NCBI RefSeq assembly: GCF_040412085.2
Contig: NZ_CP115920.1
Span: 62,001 to 126,000, forward strand
Source of the DNA: Vibrio sp. CB1-14
GTDB lineage: Bacteria; Pseudomonadota; Gammaproteobacteria; Enterobacterales; Vibrionaceae
Direction of reading: 5' to 3'
DNA: 64,000 nt
The position numbers and the translations under genes were made by a program. This document shows, piece by piece, positions 1 to 8,939 of the stretch (within the stretch, counting starts at the first letter, position 1; every line of letters starts with the position of its first letter). A model generated the notes under the pieces. It had not been told where the DNA came from. It searched no databases and saw nothing but the letters and a program-made list of their open reading frames with translations.

Positions 1-614
1 GGGTTCTGAAATTCCACAATCAATCGGTCGATTTGATTCAATACATTGTCGCCGCCACCTAAATCTAAGATGTCTTGCGCCGTAGTATTAGACTCCATTG
101 TTACGCCTTTAGCGACGGTCACTACACGCTTATCACTGTTGCCATCCAAGGAATACACACCGCCTCCCGCATCAGAAATCGCTGGGGTATCGGTTTTAGT
201 ACCGGAGAAAAGGTAATGACCCTCTTCATCTTGAGAGTTGAATGATGACTGAACCGAGTCACGCAAGCTTTCAAGTTCCGTAATCATCCCTTGTCGGTCT
301 TCATCGGTAAGCGTACCGTTCGCCCCCCAAAGCACCAACTCGCGCATGCTTTTTAGACTCTCATTGACCGAGTCTAAGTGAACTTCTTGACTAGATAGCG
401 TGGTTTTGACATTGGCGATGTTGCGCTGATACTGATTGATTGCCGCGCCTTCTCGATCGAGGTTGAGCAATTGAATCGATGCCATTGGGTCATCTGACAA
501 TTTAATCAGTCGATCGCCTGTGGCCATTTGCTGCATCACTTTGCCAAGGCCTGCGTTATTGGTTTGCAGGCTTTGCAGCATCATTTGGCTAAATTGAGTA
601 TCACTGATCCTCAT
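1..614 (-). CDS. flgL: Lateral flagellar hook-associated protein FlgL (HAP3), 3' end cut by the window edge
   Basis: The first 204 residues are visible, from the ATG at 614 (product begins MRISDTQFSQMM). FlgL is the hook-filament junction protein that links FlgK to the flagellin filament outside the cell. The N-terminus has the flagellin-like helical pattern, with LQTNNAGLGKVMQQMATGDR followed by LIKLSDDP, typical of FlgL and flagellin D0/D1 domains. It is the last visible gene of the minus-strand flgB-flgL operon, 9 bases after flgK. The C-terminal half lies outside the window, so its length cannot be compared with the family. Assignment to the lateral system rests on the operon. Confidence 0.9.
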   Translation of the reverse strand, partial: MRISDTQFSQMMLQSLQTNNAGLGKVMQQMATGDRLIKLSDDPMASIQLLNLDREGAAINQYQRNIANVKTTLSSQEVHLDSVNESLKSMRELVLWGANGTLTDEDRQGMITELESLRDSVQSSFNSQDEEGHYLFSGTKTDTPAISDAGGGVYSLDGNSDKRVVTVAKGVTMESNTTAQDILDLGGGDNVLNQIDRLIVEFQN

Positions 615-623
615 GGTCTCTCC

Positions 624-1997
624 TTAAAATAGCTGCAATACCGAATCAAACAGTTGATTCGCTGTACTGATCACTTTCATGTTGGCGTTGTGTGCGTTAG
701 CAAACGTCATTAGGTTCGCTGCTTCTTCGTCGCTGTTGACCGCACTGACATTATCGCGTGCGGCAACCGCCTGCTCAGACATCGCCTGCTTCGCCTGATA
801 ATCCGACTCAGCCTGTCTAGCTCGAATAGCGGTGTCACCTACCATAGCGGTAAATGCATCATTGAGGGTGACTGACCCATAGCCGCTGATGGCCACCTGT
901 TTGTTACTGATATCAATCAGGTCTTTAAGATTGTCGCTGTTGCCTGGATTCCCATCGCTAGAAAATGCCAATTCATCAGCACTGATAGCAGTAATATCTA
1001 AACTGGCCGCAGGGTTAGCAGGGTCGTAAGTAAACAGTGGCGCACCCGGATTACCATTGAGATCAGTGCCAGCTGCCAATACCGCATTAAACTCGTCGGC
1101 CACACTGCGCGCCATATCATCAATCGCCTGTTGATTCGGCTTGAGCACGTCGATTTGATAATCATGCAGCGCCCCCAGCTTGCCGCCAATATCCCCTTTG
1201 GCTGCAAACGTCTGATTGCCAAATTCGATGTGCAAATCCGCAAGGTAAGGGTCACTTGGATCTGGAATCGCTTTGATGACACTGGCATCTGAGCCCATGA
1301 CTAAGGGCTGACCAGACGCTAAAGAGACTTGAACACTGCCATCAGGCTGCTCTGTGGTTTTCACCGCCATGATGGTAGACAACTCACCAATCAAGGCATC
1401 ACGGGTATCCATTAGTTGCGAAGAATTACCGCCCGTGCCTTGCATCTCAACGATCTGCTTGTTCACTTGGGCAATGTTAGCCATCACACTGTTGGCATGC
1501 GACAGTGCAGCATTGCGCTGATCGTGTACATCTTTATGCTGATTATGCAGCGATTCGGTGAGCGTATTGAAGCGGCGCGCTAGGGCTTCCGATTCATTGA
1601 CCACCTGCTGACGAAGTGGGGTCGATTCTGGTTTGGTGGTCGCATCGTTGAGTGAAGCAAACAGGCTATCAAGCCCAGATGACAAACTGAAACCATCGGC
1701 ACCCAGCATATTTTCTAACTGGCTCATCGCCGACGTATAGCCAGCAGAGTAGTTAGCTTCACTGGCTGTGGACCAGGTTTGCTTCACCAAGTATTGATCG
1801 GTCACGCGGCGAATGCTGGTGACTTCCACGCCCATTCCTGGTGAATTGTAATCGTATTTTCCCCCCGTTACCGAAGACATGAGTGCCTGCTGGCGACTGT
1901 ATCCAGGGGTATTCACGTTCGCCACGTTTTGCGCGGTGACATTTAATGCCACGCGATTGGCATTCATCCCGGTGAGGGCGATATTAATAAGACTCAT
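624..1997 (-). CDS. flgK: Lateral flagellar hook-associated protein FlgK (HAP1)
   Basis: FlgK forms the first ring of the hook-filament junction. The 457-residue product starts MSLINIALTGMNANRVALNVTA and soon has NVNTPGYSRQQ, the conserved N-terminal flagellar rod/hook signature. The C-terminus (NLMTFANAHNANMKVISTAN then QLFDSVL) is the matching C-terminal D0 helix. It is shorter than the polar FlgK proteins of enterics and vibrios, which I recall as about 550 to 620 residues, mainly through a smaller middle region; short FlgK is usual in lateral systems. It lies 5 bases after flgJ and just before flgL. There is no signal peptide, as expected for export by the flagellar type III apparatus. 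Confidence 0.93.
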   Translation of the reverse strand: MSLINIALTGMNANRVALNVTAQNVANVNTPGYSRQQALMSSVTGGKYDYNSPGMGVEVTSIRRVTDQYLVKQTWSTASEANYSAGYTSAMSQLENMLGADGFSLSSGLDSLFASLNDATTKPESTPLRQQVVNESEALARRFNTLTESLHNQHKDVHDQRNAALSHANSVMANIAQVNKQIVEMQGTGGNSSQLMDTRDALIGELSTIMAVKTTEQPDGSVQVSLASGQPLVMGSDASVIKAIPDPSDPYLADLHIEFGNQTFAAKGDIGGKLGALHDYQIDVLKPNQQAIDDMARSVADEFNAVLAAGTDLNGNPGAPLFTYDPANPAASLDITAISADELAFSSDGNPGNSDNLKDLIDISNKQVAISGYGSVTLNDAFTAMVGDTAIRARQAESDYQAKQAMSEQAVAARDNVSAVNSDEEAANLMTFANAHNANMKVISTANQLFDSVLQLF

Positions 1998-2002
1998 GAC
2001 GA

Positions 2003-2557
2003 TTAACGCTCCGTGATTTTCATAAGAGGCTGAGAAAATGCCATGGTCATGGCTGCCTCACTAGGCGACTGAAGATTAAAGGCGGCCGCGTTATTGGCTT
2101 CATTAACCGCAGGTGCGCCATTTGTAAGGCTGGCTGTATGAGATTGTGATTTGGCTTCCAAATCGTTGGCCGCCCCTAACGATTGTACGCGCGAGGCATC
2201 AAACTGCACTTCTCGATTCGACTGAAAAGAGTGAGCGGGACCGAGCTGTTTTACCAGCATGTCGGCAATGCCAGAGTTCTGTTTTTTGGCCAGTTCAATC
2301 GACAGCTGTCCATCGTGCATATCTCTAAATACGCCGTGTTGTTGCGAGGAAAACGGACTGTCTTCGTCGGCCAGTGCGTCACTGCTGCTACGCATTTGTC
2401 TTAGCACCATTTGCAAGAACATGGCCTCAAACTGCCCCGCCACTTCTTTTAGCGCTTCAGGGCTGTCGTTGCTGTGTTTGATATTAGTTAGCGCCGCATT
2501 GTCATGATAAAGCATGCTGTTGACGCGAGTCGTATCGTTCATGGCATCGATTTTCAT
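2003..2557 (-). CDS. flgJ: Short FlgJ: rod-capping protein without the muramidase domain
   Basis: The 184-residue product has only the N-terminal rod-cap domain. SPEALKEVAGQFEAMFLQMV followed by LRQMRSS is the family signature, at about residues 30-55. FlgJ caps the growing rod in the periplasm. Enterobacterial and polar vibrio FlgJ are around 300 residues and carry a C-terminal glucosaminidase (muramidase) domain that opens peptidoglycan; nothing of that domain is present here. After about residue 120 the sequence is low-complexity Ala/Asn/Ser. Single-domain FlgJ proteins need a separate peptidoglycan lyase, and the SLT gene at 10566 next to flgN is the obvious candidate. The gene sits between flgI (10-base gap) and flgK. 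Confidence 0.9.
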   Translation of the reverse strand: MKIDAMNDTTRVNSMLYHDNAALTNIKHSNDSPEALKEVAGQFEAMFLQMVLRQMRSSSDALADEDSPFSSQQHGVFRDMHDGQLSIELAKKQNSGIADMLVKQLGPAHSFQSNREVQFDASRVQSLGAANDLEAKSQSHTASLTNGAPAVNEANNAAAFNLQSPSEAAMTMAFSQPLMKITER

Positions 2558-2567
2558 ACTGCGTCTC

Positions 2568-3689
2568 CTATATCACAACCAGCTCAGCATTGAGCGCGCC
2601 TGCTTCGTGCAGCGCTTGCAGAATAGACATCAAGTCTGTTGGCGTTGCACCTAAGCTATTGACTGCATTGACAATAGTATTCAGTTCGGTTCCTTCCGGC
2701 CAAATCACCATTTGTGCTTGGTCTTCATTAATGTCGATTGTGGTTTGGTCTACCACTACGGTATCGCCATCGGCAAAGGCATTAGGCTGACTGACGCGCT
2801 GCGATTCACTGATCGCGACCGTCAAGTTGCCATGGCTAACCGCCGCTTCCGTGACTTTGACGTTTTTACCCACCACCACAGTGCCGGTGCGCGAGTTAAA
2901 CACAATGCGCGCTGGCTTGCGGCCTTCAACCACGCTCATCTCTTCAAGCATCGACATCATAGTCACGCGCTGCTGGGAATCCTTTGGCGCGCGCATATCC
3001 ACACGAACCTTGTTGACCGCAATTGCTACATCGGGACCAAAGGTGCCGTTGATTTCACGAGCGATGTTCTTCGCCGTGGTAAAGCTTGCTTTGCGCAGGT
3101 TTAAGGTAATTTGTGGACGAGTATTAAAGTCGGATGGAATTTCACGCTCCAGCGTCGCGCCATTTGGCACGCGGCCGGCTGTTGGCGTGTTCACGGCTAT
3201 CTTAGACCCACTGCGCCCTTCCGCAGACACACCGCCAACAACCACGTTGCCTTGAGCCACAGCGTACACTTCACCGTCCACACCACGCAGAGGTGTTAAC
3301 AATAACGTGCCGCCACGCAAGCTCTTGGCATCACCAATCGACGAAACCACGATATCCAGCATTTGGCCGGGACCTGCCATCGGATCGACCGAGGCGGTCA
3401 CACTAACCGATGCCACGTTACGCAGCTTTGGGTTAGCATCGTCGCCAATCTGCACGCCAAACTGACGCAACATATTGGTAATAGATTGAGCGGTAAATTT
3501 CACTTGGTTGCGGTCGCCTTGGCCATCAAGGCCTACTACCAAGCCGTAACCGACAAGTTGGTTGCTACGCACACCTTGTACGTCAACCAAATCCATAATT
3601 GGGATTTCCACTTCCGCCTGTGCCATTGGCATTAAGCCAAGGGCAAGCACAGCAGTAAGGGCGTTAAAAAAGTGACGAAGTTTCAACAT
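2568..3689 (-). CDS. flgI: Flagellar P-ring protein FlgI
   Basis: FlgI forms the P ring around the rod in the peptidoglycan layer. I place the start at the ATG 3687-3689 (MLKLRHFFNALTAVLALGL), giving 373 residues with a Sec signal peptide ending near PMAQA-EVEIP. The family motifs DLVDVQGVRSNQLVGYGLVV and GLDGQGDRN follow directly after the signal peptide. The C-terminal segment (GATPTDLMSILQALHEAGAL) is also diagnostic. The start codon overlaps the flgH stop by one base (TAATG), so the two are translationally coupled. Longer in-frame starts upstream would run into flgH and spoil the signal peptide. Confidence 0.95.
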   Translation of the reverse strand: MLKLRHFFNALTAVLALGLMPMAQAEVEIPIMDLVDVQGVRSNQLVGYGLVVGLDGQGDRNQVKFTAQSITNMLRQFGVQIGDDANPKLRNVASVSVTASVDPMAGPGQMLDIVVSSIGDAKSLRGGTLLLTPLRGVDGEVYAVAQGNVVVGGVSAEGRSGSKIAVNTPTAGRVPNGATLEREIPSDFNTRPQITLNLRKASFTTAKNIAREINGTFGPDVAIAVNKVRVDMRAPKDSQQRVTMMSMLEEMSVVEGRKPARIVFNSRTGTVVVGKNVKVTEAAVSHGNLTVAISESQRVSQPNAFADGDTVVVDQTTIDINEDQAQMVIWPEGTELNTIVNAVNSLGATPTDLMSILQALHEAGALNAELVVI

Positions 3690-4378
3690 TAGAATGGCAT
3701 CCAAGGGCTTGTGAAGAATTGCGTTAGCCAACCCGCTGAGTTGCTATCTGCTAAAGCGCCGCGTCCTGAGTAAGTAATGCGAGCATCACCGATACGGTGT
3801 GAAAAGACTTGGTTATAACGGTCAACATCGTCAACGCGGACGATACCAGTGACGCGGATAAATTCATCACCTTGATTGAGGCGGATCCACTTTTCACCGC
3901 TGACTTTGAGTACGCCATTTGGCATCACTTCATGCACGGTGACCGTAATGGCACCCTCAAGCTTGTTGCCTTGCGAACTGGCGGCACTGCCGTCAAAAGC
4001 GCGGTTACCGCTAATGCCCACCGCCGTTTCATTAATCGTAGTACCACCTATGTTGGCGGCACCAAAATCCACATTCGATGACTTACCAAACTTGGTATCG
4101 GCTTTTTTGCTCGATTGGGTTTCTTCCACCAGCAAAATGGTGAGCACATCGCCGACGCGATAGGCGCGGCGATCTTGAAATAACGTAAGGTTGTATTGAT
4201 GACGGTACAAACTGCCATTGGTTGCCTCGGGCAGCGCGTAGTTTAACTCTGGCGGCGCGTACTTCTGCTCATCTGGCTCTGGCGGCACAAACTCTTGTCT
4301 GGCTGCACATCCAGCGAGCAGTAGCACCGTCAGTGCCACTATGCCTTTTTCTATTAGGCGTCGCGAAAACCATTTCAT
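3689..4378 (-). CDS. flgH: Flagellar L-ring lipoprotein FlgH
   Basis: FlgH forms the outer-membrane L ring. The start at 4378 is preceded by AAGGA at a normal distance; a GTG 18 bases upstream is possible but lies on top of that site. The product (229 residues) has a lipoprotein signal with lipobox LLAGC and mature N-terminus CAARQEF, then the family pattern SLYRHQYNLTLFQDRRAYRV and GDVLTILLVEETQSSKK. The ending AGWLTQFFTSPWMPF is characteristic. It is coupled to flgI through a one-base overlap and separated from flgG by an 86-base spacer containing a tandem repeat. Confidence 0.95.
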   Translation of the reverse strand: MKWFSRRLIEKGIVALTVLLLAGCAARQEFVPPEPDEQKYAPPELNYALPEATNGSLYRHQYNLTLFQDRRAYRVGDVLTILLVEETQSSKKADTKFGKSSNVDFGAANIGGTTINETAVGISGNRAFDGSAASSQGNKLEGAITVTVHEVMPNGVLKVSGEKWIRLNQGDEFIRVTGIVRVDDVDRYNQVFSHRIGDARITYSGRGALADSNSAGWLTQFFTSPWMPF

Positions 4379-4464
4379 ATTACTACTTCCTTTCACGTTA
4401 TCTCCCGCTCACTCAACTCAATTCCTCAACGAGTTTGGTTAACTTGTTTGGTTAACGGAACCCG

Positions 4465-5250
4465 TTACACCGCTTGCGCGACAAACTTAAGCATGTCATC
4501 GGCCGCCGATACGACCTTGGCGTTCATTTCATAAGCGCGCTGTGTGGTAATCATGTCGACCATCTCTTCCACCACTTGCACGTTTGAGCCTTCCAGTGAG
4601 CCTTGCTTGATGCTACCTGCGCCTTCTTCACCCGCAATCAGCTCTTGTGCTTGACCGCTTGCTTCAGTCTCTTTAAACAAGTTGCCACCAATCGCTTCAA
4701 GGCCAGCGGGGTTAATGAATTTAGCTAGGGTAATTTGACCCAGTTCTTGTGGTGCAGGGCCGTCGGCTGTTGTTGCCGTCACCGTGCCATCGACACCCAC
4801 AGAAACCGTCAAGGCGTTGTCTGGGATCTGCACTTGCGGCTCAAGCGGTAGACCTTGGCTGTTGACCATTAAACCTTCTGAGTTGACATGAAACTGGCCG
4901 TTACGGGTGTACATGATCTGGCCATCGGAATTTTCGATTTGGAAAAAGCCCTGTCCCATGACGGCTAAATCTAGCTCTTGCCCTGTGTTTTGTGAGCTGC
5001 CTTGAGTGAACACTTTTTGCGTCCCCACAACGCGAACACCGCTACCCAACTGAACACCGGTTGGTAGCTCATTCACTTGGTCTACCTGAGCACCAGGTTG
5101 GCGCTGAATGCTGTAGAACAAGTCCTCAAATACCACTCGGTCACGTTTGAAACCGACGGTATTAACGTTGGCAAGGTTGTTGGAAATCGCCGTCATTTTG
5201 GTGTCTTGGGCGGCCATCCCTGTTTTACTGACCCACAATGCTGAATGCAT
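4465..5250 (-). CDS. flgG: Flagellar distal rod protein FlgG
   Basis: FlgG builds the distal rod that crosses the periplasm. The 261-residue product matches the usual length. The N-terminus MHSALWVSKTGMAAQDTKM then TAISNNLANVNTVGFKRDR carries the rod/hook signature (NNLANVNTxGFK). The C-terminus SLEGSNVQVVEEMVDMITTQ then RAYEMNAKVV is the conserved FlgG/E/F helix. It lacks a signal peptide because it is exported by the flagellar type III system. It follows flgF with a 24-base gap. Confidence 0.96.
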   Translation of the reverse strand: MHSALWVSKTGMAAQDTKMTAISNNLANVNTVGFKRDRVVFEDLFYSIQRQPGAQVDQVNELPTGVQLGSGVRVVGTQKVFTQGSSQNTGQELDLAVMGQGFFQIENSDGQIMYTRNGQFHVNSEGLMVNSQGLPLEPQVQIPDNALTVSVGVDGTVTATTADGPAPQELGQITLAKFINPAGLEAIGGNLFKETEASGQAQELIAGEEGAGSIKQGSLEGSNVQVVEEMVDMITTQRAYEMNAKVVSAADDMLKFVAQAV

Positions 5251-5274
5251 GGTTAACTCCTGTTGGCGAGCCTT

Positions 5275-6006
5275 CTAGCTCGCACTCATTAATTTGTTTC
5301 CGGATTGCGCTAAGGTTTCCGCGGTTTTCATCATGCGGATCTGCATCTCGAAGTTGCGGGTGAGTGACATCACGCTCAGCAGCTCATCAATGGCTGAAAC
5401 GTTACTGCTCTCGATATGCTCAGGCGCTAGATTGACCGTCGCATCCGCCGCAAACGGCTGACCATCAAGACTATGCAGTAGGCTGTCACTCTCTTTTTGC
5501 AACTGAGTGATATCCGGCTTAACCAGTTTCAGCGTGCCAACTTCCACTTCCGCACCGCCGCCAGGTGGGATCACCGACACACGGCCGCGTTCACTGATTT
5601 CCACTTTCTGAAATTCAGGCAATACCATAGGACCGTTATCACCAACAACGGCAAAGCCATTGATGCTCATAGCACCCAAATCGTCCACTTTGATGTTACC
5701 GGCGCGAGTGTAGGCTTCGTTGCCGGCAGGGGTTTGAACACTGATATAGCCTTCGCCCATGATGGCAATGTCAAGCGGGCGACCGGTTTTCACCACGTCG
5801 CCTGAATCAAATCGCGTCGCGGCTGAGTTGGTGACCACCATAGTGCGGCCATCGAAACCTGAGCCTTGCAATGGAACGCTGTTGACGCGCTCCATATCCG
5901 CACGAAAGCCCGCCGTATCGGCATTCGATAAGTTGTTTGAACGAACATGCTGCGCTTTAAGGACGCGACTTGCGCCCGTGGTCGCAGTAAATAGCAAGCT
6001 ATCCAT
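5275..6006 (-). CDS. flgF: Flagellar proximal rod protein FlgF
   Basis: FlgF is one of the proximal rod subunits. The product has 243 residues. The N-terminus (MDSLLFTATTGASRVLKAQ then SNNLSNADTAGFRAD) carries the rod signature. The centre has ERGRVSVIPPGGGAEVEVGT, and the C-terminal helix (SSNVSAIDELLSVMSLTRNF) matches FlgF rather than FlgG. The gene lies between flgE and flgG with gaps of 9 and 24 bases, the canonical order. It is exported by the flagellar type III system and has no signal peptide. Confidence 0.94.
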   Translation of the reverse strand: MDSLLFTATTGASRVLKAQHVRSNNLSNADTAGFRADMERVNSVPLQGSGFDGRTMVVTNSAATRFDSGDVVKTGRPLDIAIMGEGYISVQTPAGNEAYTRAGNIKVDDLGAMSINGFAVVGDNGPMVLPEFQKVEISERGRVSVIPPGGGAEVEVGTLKLVKPDITQLQKESDSLLHSLDGQPFAADATVNLAPEHIESSNVSAIDELLSVMSLTRNFEMQIRMMKTAETLAQSGNKLMSAS

Positions 6007-6015
6007 GGCCTACCT

Positions 6016-7287
6016 CTATACCGCGTTAAACAGCGCTTGAGTAAGTTTGTCAGACGTTGAAATCGTCTTCGCGTTCGCTTGGTAATTGCGCTGCGCCGTC
6101 ATCAGGTTCACAAGCTCAGATGTGAGGTCTACGTTGGAGCCTTCCAGCGCACCCGGTGTCAGATCGCCCAATACGCCTGTACCCGGCGTGCCCACCACTG
6201 GTGCACCAGAGCTAAAGCTCTGTGTCCACGCGGTACCATTGGTTTTCGCCAGGCCTTGTGGGTTCGCGAAGTTCGCCAGCACTACCTGACCTTGTAGCTG
6301 TGACTGACCGTTGGTGTAAGTCGCGAAAACCATGCCGTTGTTCTCAACACGCACACCCGCAAGCTCACCAGAGGTGTAACCATTTGGACTGTTGGTACTT
6401 ACGCCAAATGCCGCGCCAAACTGGGTGCTGCCCGCTAGACTGATATCGATGCTCATCCCTTTTGCACCGGCAGCAGGGAAAGAAACATTAAAGCTGCCAG
6501 TTGGAGAAGCAAGCGTACCGTCAGCTTTAAAGTCTACTTGCTGTGTTGTCGCTGGCGTCGTTGGCGAACCATCCACCTCAACATTCACCTGCCATGTGTT
6601 GTCCGCAGTTTTAGTGAAGTACTGCGTCACTGTGTGAGAGTTACCCAATGAGTCATAAACCTTTGAGGTATAAGACGAGTTAAAGGAGTCTGGGTTGCTT
6701 GGGTCAAAAGCAATTGCGGTCGAATCGTAAACTGGGTTCGGTGTCACGCCGTCGGCCTCAAATGGAGCGAGTGACGGATCGCCAGCAGGTACGACATTAG
6801 TCGCCGATGCACTTGCATCGAAATTAGCGATAAAGTCCAGCTTGTCGGTTGCTTTTGCGGCGAGAGATGAGGTGCTGATTTTGATGTCGCCAACGGAGCC
6901 TTCAAGCAGGTTGTTATTTCTATCAACACTGTAGCCTTGCAGCTTAGCGCCTGTATTACCGACTACGTAGTTGTCTTTGTCCGTACCAAACACACCAGAT
7001 CGGGTGTACAGGGTTTGCCCCATGCCGTCTTTAGTGACAAAGAAGCCGTTACCATTGATGGCCAAGTCCATCGAACGCCCCGTGCCGGAAACCGAACCAT
7101 TTTTGTCGAAGTTTTGTGAAATAGATGCCACTTCCACACCGCCTGCCTGCATGCCGTTATAGACCGCAGAAAACTCGGTACGCGCTTGCTTAAAGCCATA
7201 CGTCGAAGCGTTAGCAATGTTGTGACTGATAGTGTTTAGCTGAGTATTCGTAGCATCCAAGCCACTTAAAGCAATATTAAAACTCAT
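6016..7287 (-). CDS. flgE: Flagellar hook protein FlgE
   Basis: FlgE polymerises into the flexible hook. The 423-residue product begins MSFNIALSGLDATNTQLNTI then SHNIANASTYGFKQAR, the hook signature. It ends with GALEGSNVDLTSELVNLMTA then QRNYQANAKTISTSD, the conserved C-terminal D0 segment. The middle contains the variable surface domains. A GAGGA site precedes the ATG at 7287. It follows flgD by 43 bases. Full length; nothing unusual. Confidence 0.96.
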   Translation of the reverse strand: MSFNIALSGLDATNTQLNTISHNIANASTYGFKQARTEFSAVYNGMQAGGVEVASISQNFDKNGSVSGTGRSMDLAINGNGFFVTKDGMGQTLYTRSGVFGTDKDNYVVGNTGAKLQGYSVDRNNNLLEGSVGDIKISTSSLAAKATDKLDFIANFDASASATNVVPAGDPSLAPFEADGVTPNPVYDSTAIAFDPSNPDSFNSSYTSKVYDSLGNSHTVTQYFTKTADNTWQVNVEVDGSPTTPATTQQVDFKADGTLASPTGSFNVSFPAAGAKGMSIDISLAGSTQFGAAFGVSTNSPNGYTSGELAGVRVENNGMVFATYTNGQSQLQGQVVLANFANPQGLAKTNGTAWTQSFSSGAPVVGTPGTGVLGDLTPGALEGSNVDLTSELVNLMTAQRNYQANAKTISTSDKLTQALFNAV

Positions 7288-7330
7288 GATGTCCTCTTAA
7301 TTCTGATAATTATGGGTTTTACACTCGGCG

Positions 7331-8008
7331 CTAAGCACCAAACTGACTGATTTCATAGAAAGGCACATTGCCCACGCCAGCGACATTGACCATCGCCGCG
7401 CCGCCTGTGCTAGGAATACGGACTTGTTGAACTTCACCTGCCAGCAGCAAATTTGGCTGCGCTTGACCGTCTTGTACTTCGACTGAAATAGAGTACTTGC
7501 CCGGCTTAAGACCCAGCTCTTCTGGGTTGATGGTGAAATCCACGTCACCGGCAGGGTGAGCGCCCAGTGGCACTTTGGTTTTTTGACCAAACTCGTCTTC
7601 CACCACCACATTCACTTGGCTCGATGAATGGGCGAGCTCAATACGACCTTTTTGCGCGCCGTCCGCCAGTTCAACCTCGTTGCTGCTGACATACACGGTT
7701 TGACCCACTAGGCTTGCAGTCGATAGCACCTGCATGTTGTCGAGAAGCACCATGCTGTTTTGCATTAGTGTTGACATGTTCTCGGTACTTTGTACCTGAG
7801 AGAACTGCGCCAGTTGGCTAACGTACTCGGTGCCATCAAGCGGGTTGAGTGGATCTTGGTTCTGGATTTGCGCCACCATTAAGGTGATAAACTCATTTTG
7901 TAGTGAGCTAGCGCTGTTGGCGTCTTGCGGATTCGCAGACACATTAGCATTAGTTTGCTGGGCGACTGGAGAGTCCGTATCCAGCGCGGTGAACTGTGCA
8001 ATACTCAT
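7331..8008 (-). CDS. flgD: Flagellar hook-capping protein FlgD
   Basis: FlgD caps the hook during assembly and is discarded afterwards. The 225-residue product has the family N-terminal motif NEFITLMVAQIQNQDPLNPL followed by DGTEYVSQLAQFS at about residues 38-70. The C-terminal half holds the FLG_D Ig-like/Tudor region (VPLGAHPAGDVDFTINPEEL then GLKPGKYSISVEV). Its ATG overlaps the flgC stop by one base (TAATG), indicating translational coupling. Confidence 0.95.
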   Translation of the reverse strand: MSIAQFTALDTDSPVAQQTNANVSANPQDANSASSLQNEFITLMVAQIQNQDPLNPLDGTEYVSQLAQFSQVQSTENMSTLMQNSMVLLDNMQVLSTASLVGQTVYVSSNEVELADGAQKGRIELAHSSSQVNVVVEDEFGQKTKVPLGAHPAGDVDFTINPEELGLKPGKYSISVEVQDGQAQPNLLLAGEVQQVRIPSTGGAAMVNVAGVGNVPFYEISQFGA

Positions 8009-8442
8009 TAGCTGCCCTGCCCTAAACGAAGTAATCCTTGCTGCATGCTTTTCACATTCGACAGCACTTCCACATTGGTTTCAAAGCTGCGTGATGCGGA
8101 CATCATGTCTGCCATTTCCGCCACCACATCAACGCCCGGGTAGTAGACATAACCTTCTTCATTGGCGAGTGGGTTATTCGGCTCAAAACGTTGTTCGGCT
8201 TTAGCACCACTATTCACCACATCGACAATGCGCACTTCGGCATTGGGGTACACCCCTTGATCACTCGCCAATTGGGTTTGGCTGTAGACAGTGGCAAACA
8301 CAGGCTTGAGCGGCTTATAAGCGTCATCTGGGTTGGCCGACACGGCGTCTGCGTTGGCAAGGTTACTGGCCACGGTGTTAAGTCGTACCGTTTGCGCCGT
8401 CATGGCTGAGCCAGCGATAGAATAAATATCGGTAAATGACAT
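8008..8442 (-). CDS. flgC: Flagellar proximal rod protein FlgC
   Basis: FlgC is a proximal rod subunit. The 144-residue product starts MSFTDIYSIAGSAMTAQTVR then LNTVASNLANADAVS, the rod signature. It contains YYPGVDVVAEMADMMSASRS then FETNVEVLSNVKSM, the typical FlgC C-terminus. It lies 2 bases downstream of flgB and overlaps flgD by one base. Normal length for the family. Confidence 0.96.
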   Translation of the reverse strand: MSFTDIYSIAGSAMTAQTVRLNTVASNLANADAVSANPDDAYKPLKPVFATVYSQTQLASDQGVYPNAEVRIVDVVNSGAKAEQRFEPNNPLANEEGYVYYPGVDVVAEMADMMSASRSFETNVEVLSNVKSMQQGLLRLGQGS

Positions 8443-8444
8443 GA

Positions 8445-8807
8445 TTAACGTCCCTCAATCGCTTTCGCTAGCCCGCTAAACTTCATGTTCATGAAGGTCA
8501 GGCTAGTTTGAAAATCCATGTTGTTTTGGGTGAATTTGGCCTGCTCAACGCCCAGCTCTACCGTGTTACCGTCTTTGCTGTTCTGGTACGGCACGGAGTA
8601 TTGAGTGGCAATGTCCAACTTTGGTGTCGTGCTGTGCACACCATTGGCGCTGGCTTGCTTCATCACCGTGGTAAAGCTCAGGTCTTTTGCTAGGTACCCA
8701 GGTGTATCGACATTTGCTAAGTTACTGGCTAGCACCTTGGTTCTCTGAACTCGAAAATTGAGTGCTTCGGGATGCACGCCTAACGCACTGTCAAAACTGA
8801 TTGCCAT
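8445..8807 (-). CDS. flgB: Flagellar proximal rod protein FlgB, first gene of the flgB-L operon
   Basis: FlgB is a proximal rod subunit. The start at the ATG 8805-8807 (MAISFDSALGVHPEALNFR) is preceded by AAGGACAAAGAG, a good ribosome binding site; an in-frame extension to 8861 would run into the promoter. The product has 120 residues with the rod signature ASNLANVDTPGYLAKD. A sigma-54 type promoter lies about 40 bases upstream. This is the first gene of the ten-gene minus-strand operon flgBCDEFGHIJKL. Confidence 0.95.
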   Translation of the reverse strand: MAISFDSALGVHPEALNFRVQRTKVLASNLANVDTPGYLAKDLSFTTVMKQASANGVHSTTPKLDIATQYSVPYQNSKDGNTVELGVEQAKFTQNNMDFQTSLTFMNMKFSGLAKAIEGR

Positions 8808-8844
8808 CTCTTTGTCCTTAAATGGGCGGTCGTCCCTAATTAAC

Positions 8845-8860
8845 AACAAGATGCGTGCCA
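8845..8860 (-). promoter_or_regulatory. Sigma-54 (RpoN) type promoter of flgB
   Basis: Read on the minus strand, the sequence is TGGCACG-CATC-TTGTT. It matches the -24/-12 consensus TGGCACG-N4-TTGCA/T except for T in place of C in the -12 element. The spacing of GG and TTG is exact. It would start RNA about 25 bases before the flgB ATG. Sigma-54 with the activator LafK is known to drive early lateral flagellar operons in V. parahaemolyticus; that LafK acts here is inference, since lafK is not in the window. Confidence 0.65.
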
Positions 8861-8939
8861 ATTTTTTATTTCAATAAAAACAATGAATTACACAAAACAA
8901 AGGAAGAGGAACTTCCGATTCACGGAAGCGAGATATGAC

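Noticed and set aside
2146..3635. Several plus-strand frames of 60-142 codons opposite flgJ and flgI
   Set aside because: They lie wholly opposite well-recognised flagellar genes, have no ribosome sites and give low-complexity products. Shadows of the real frames.
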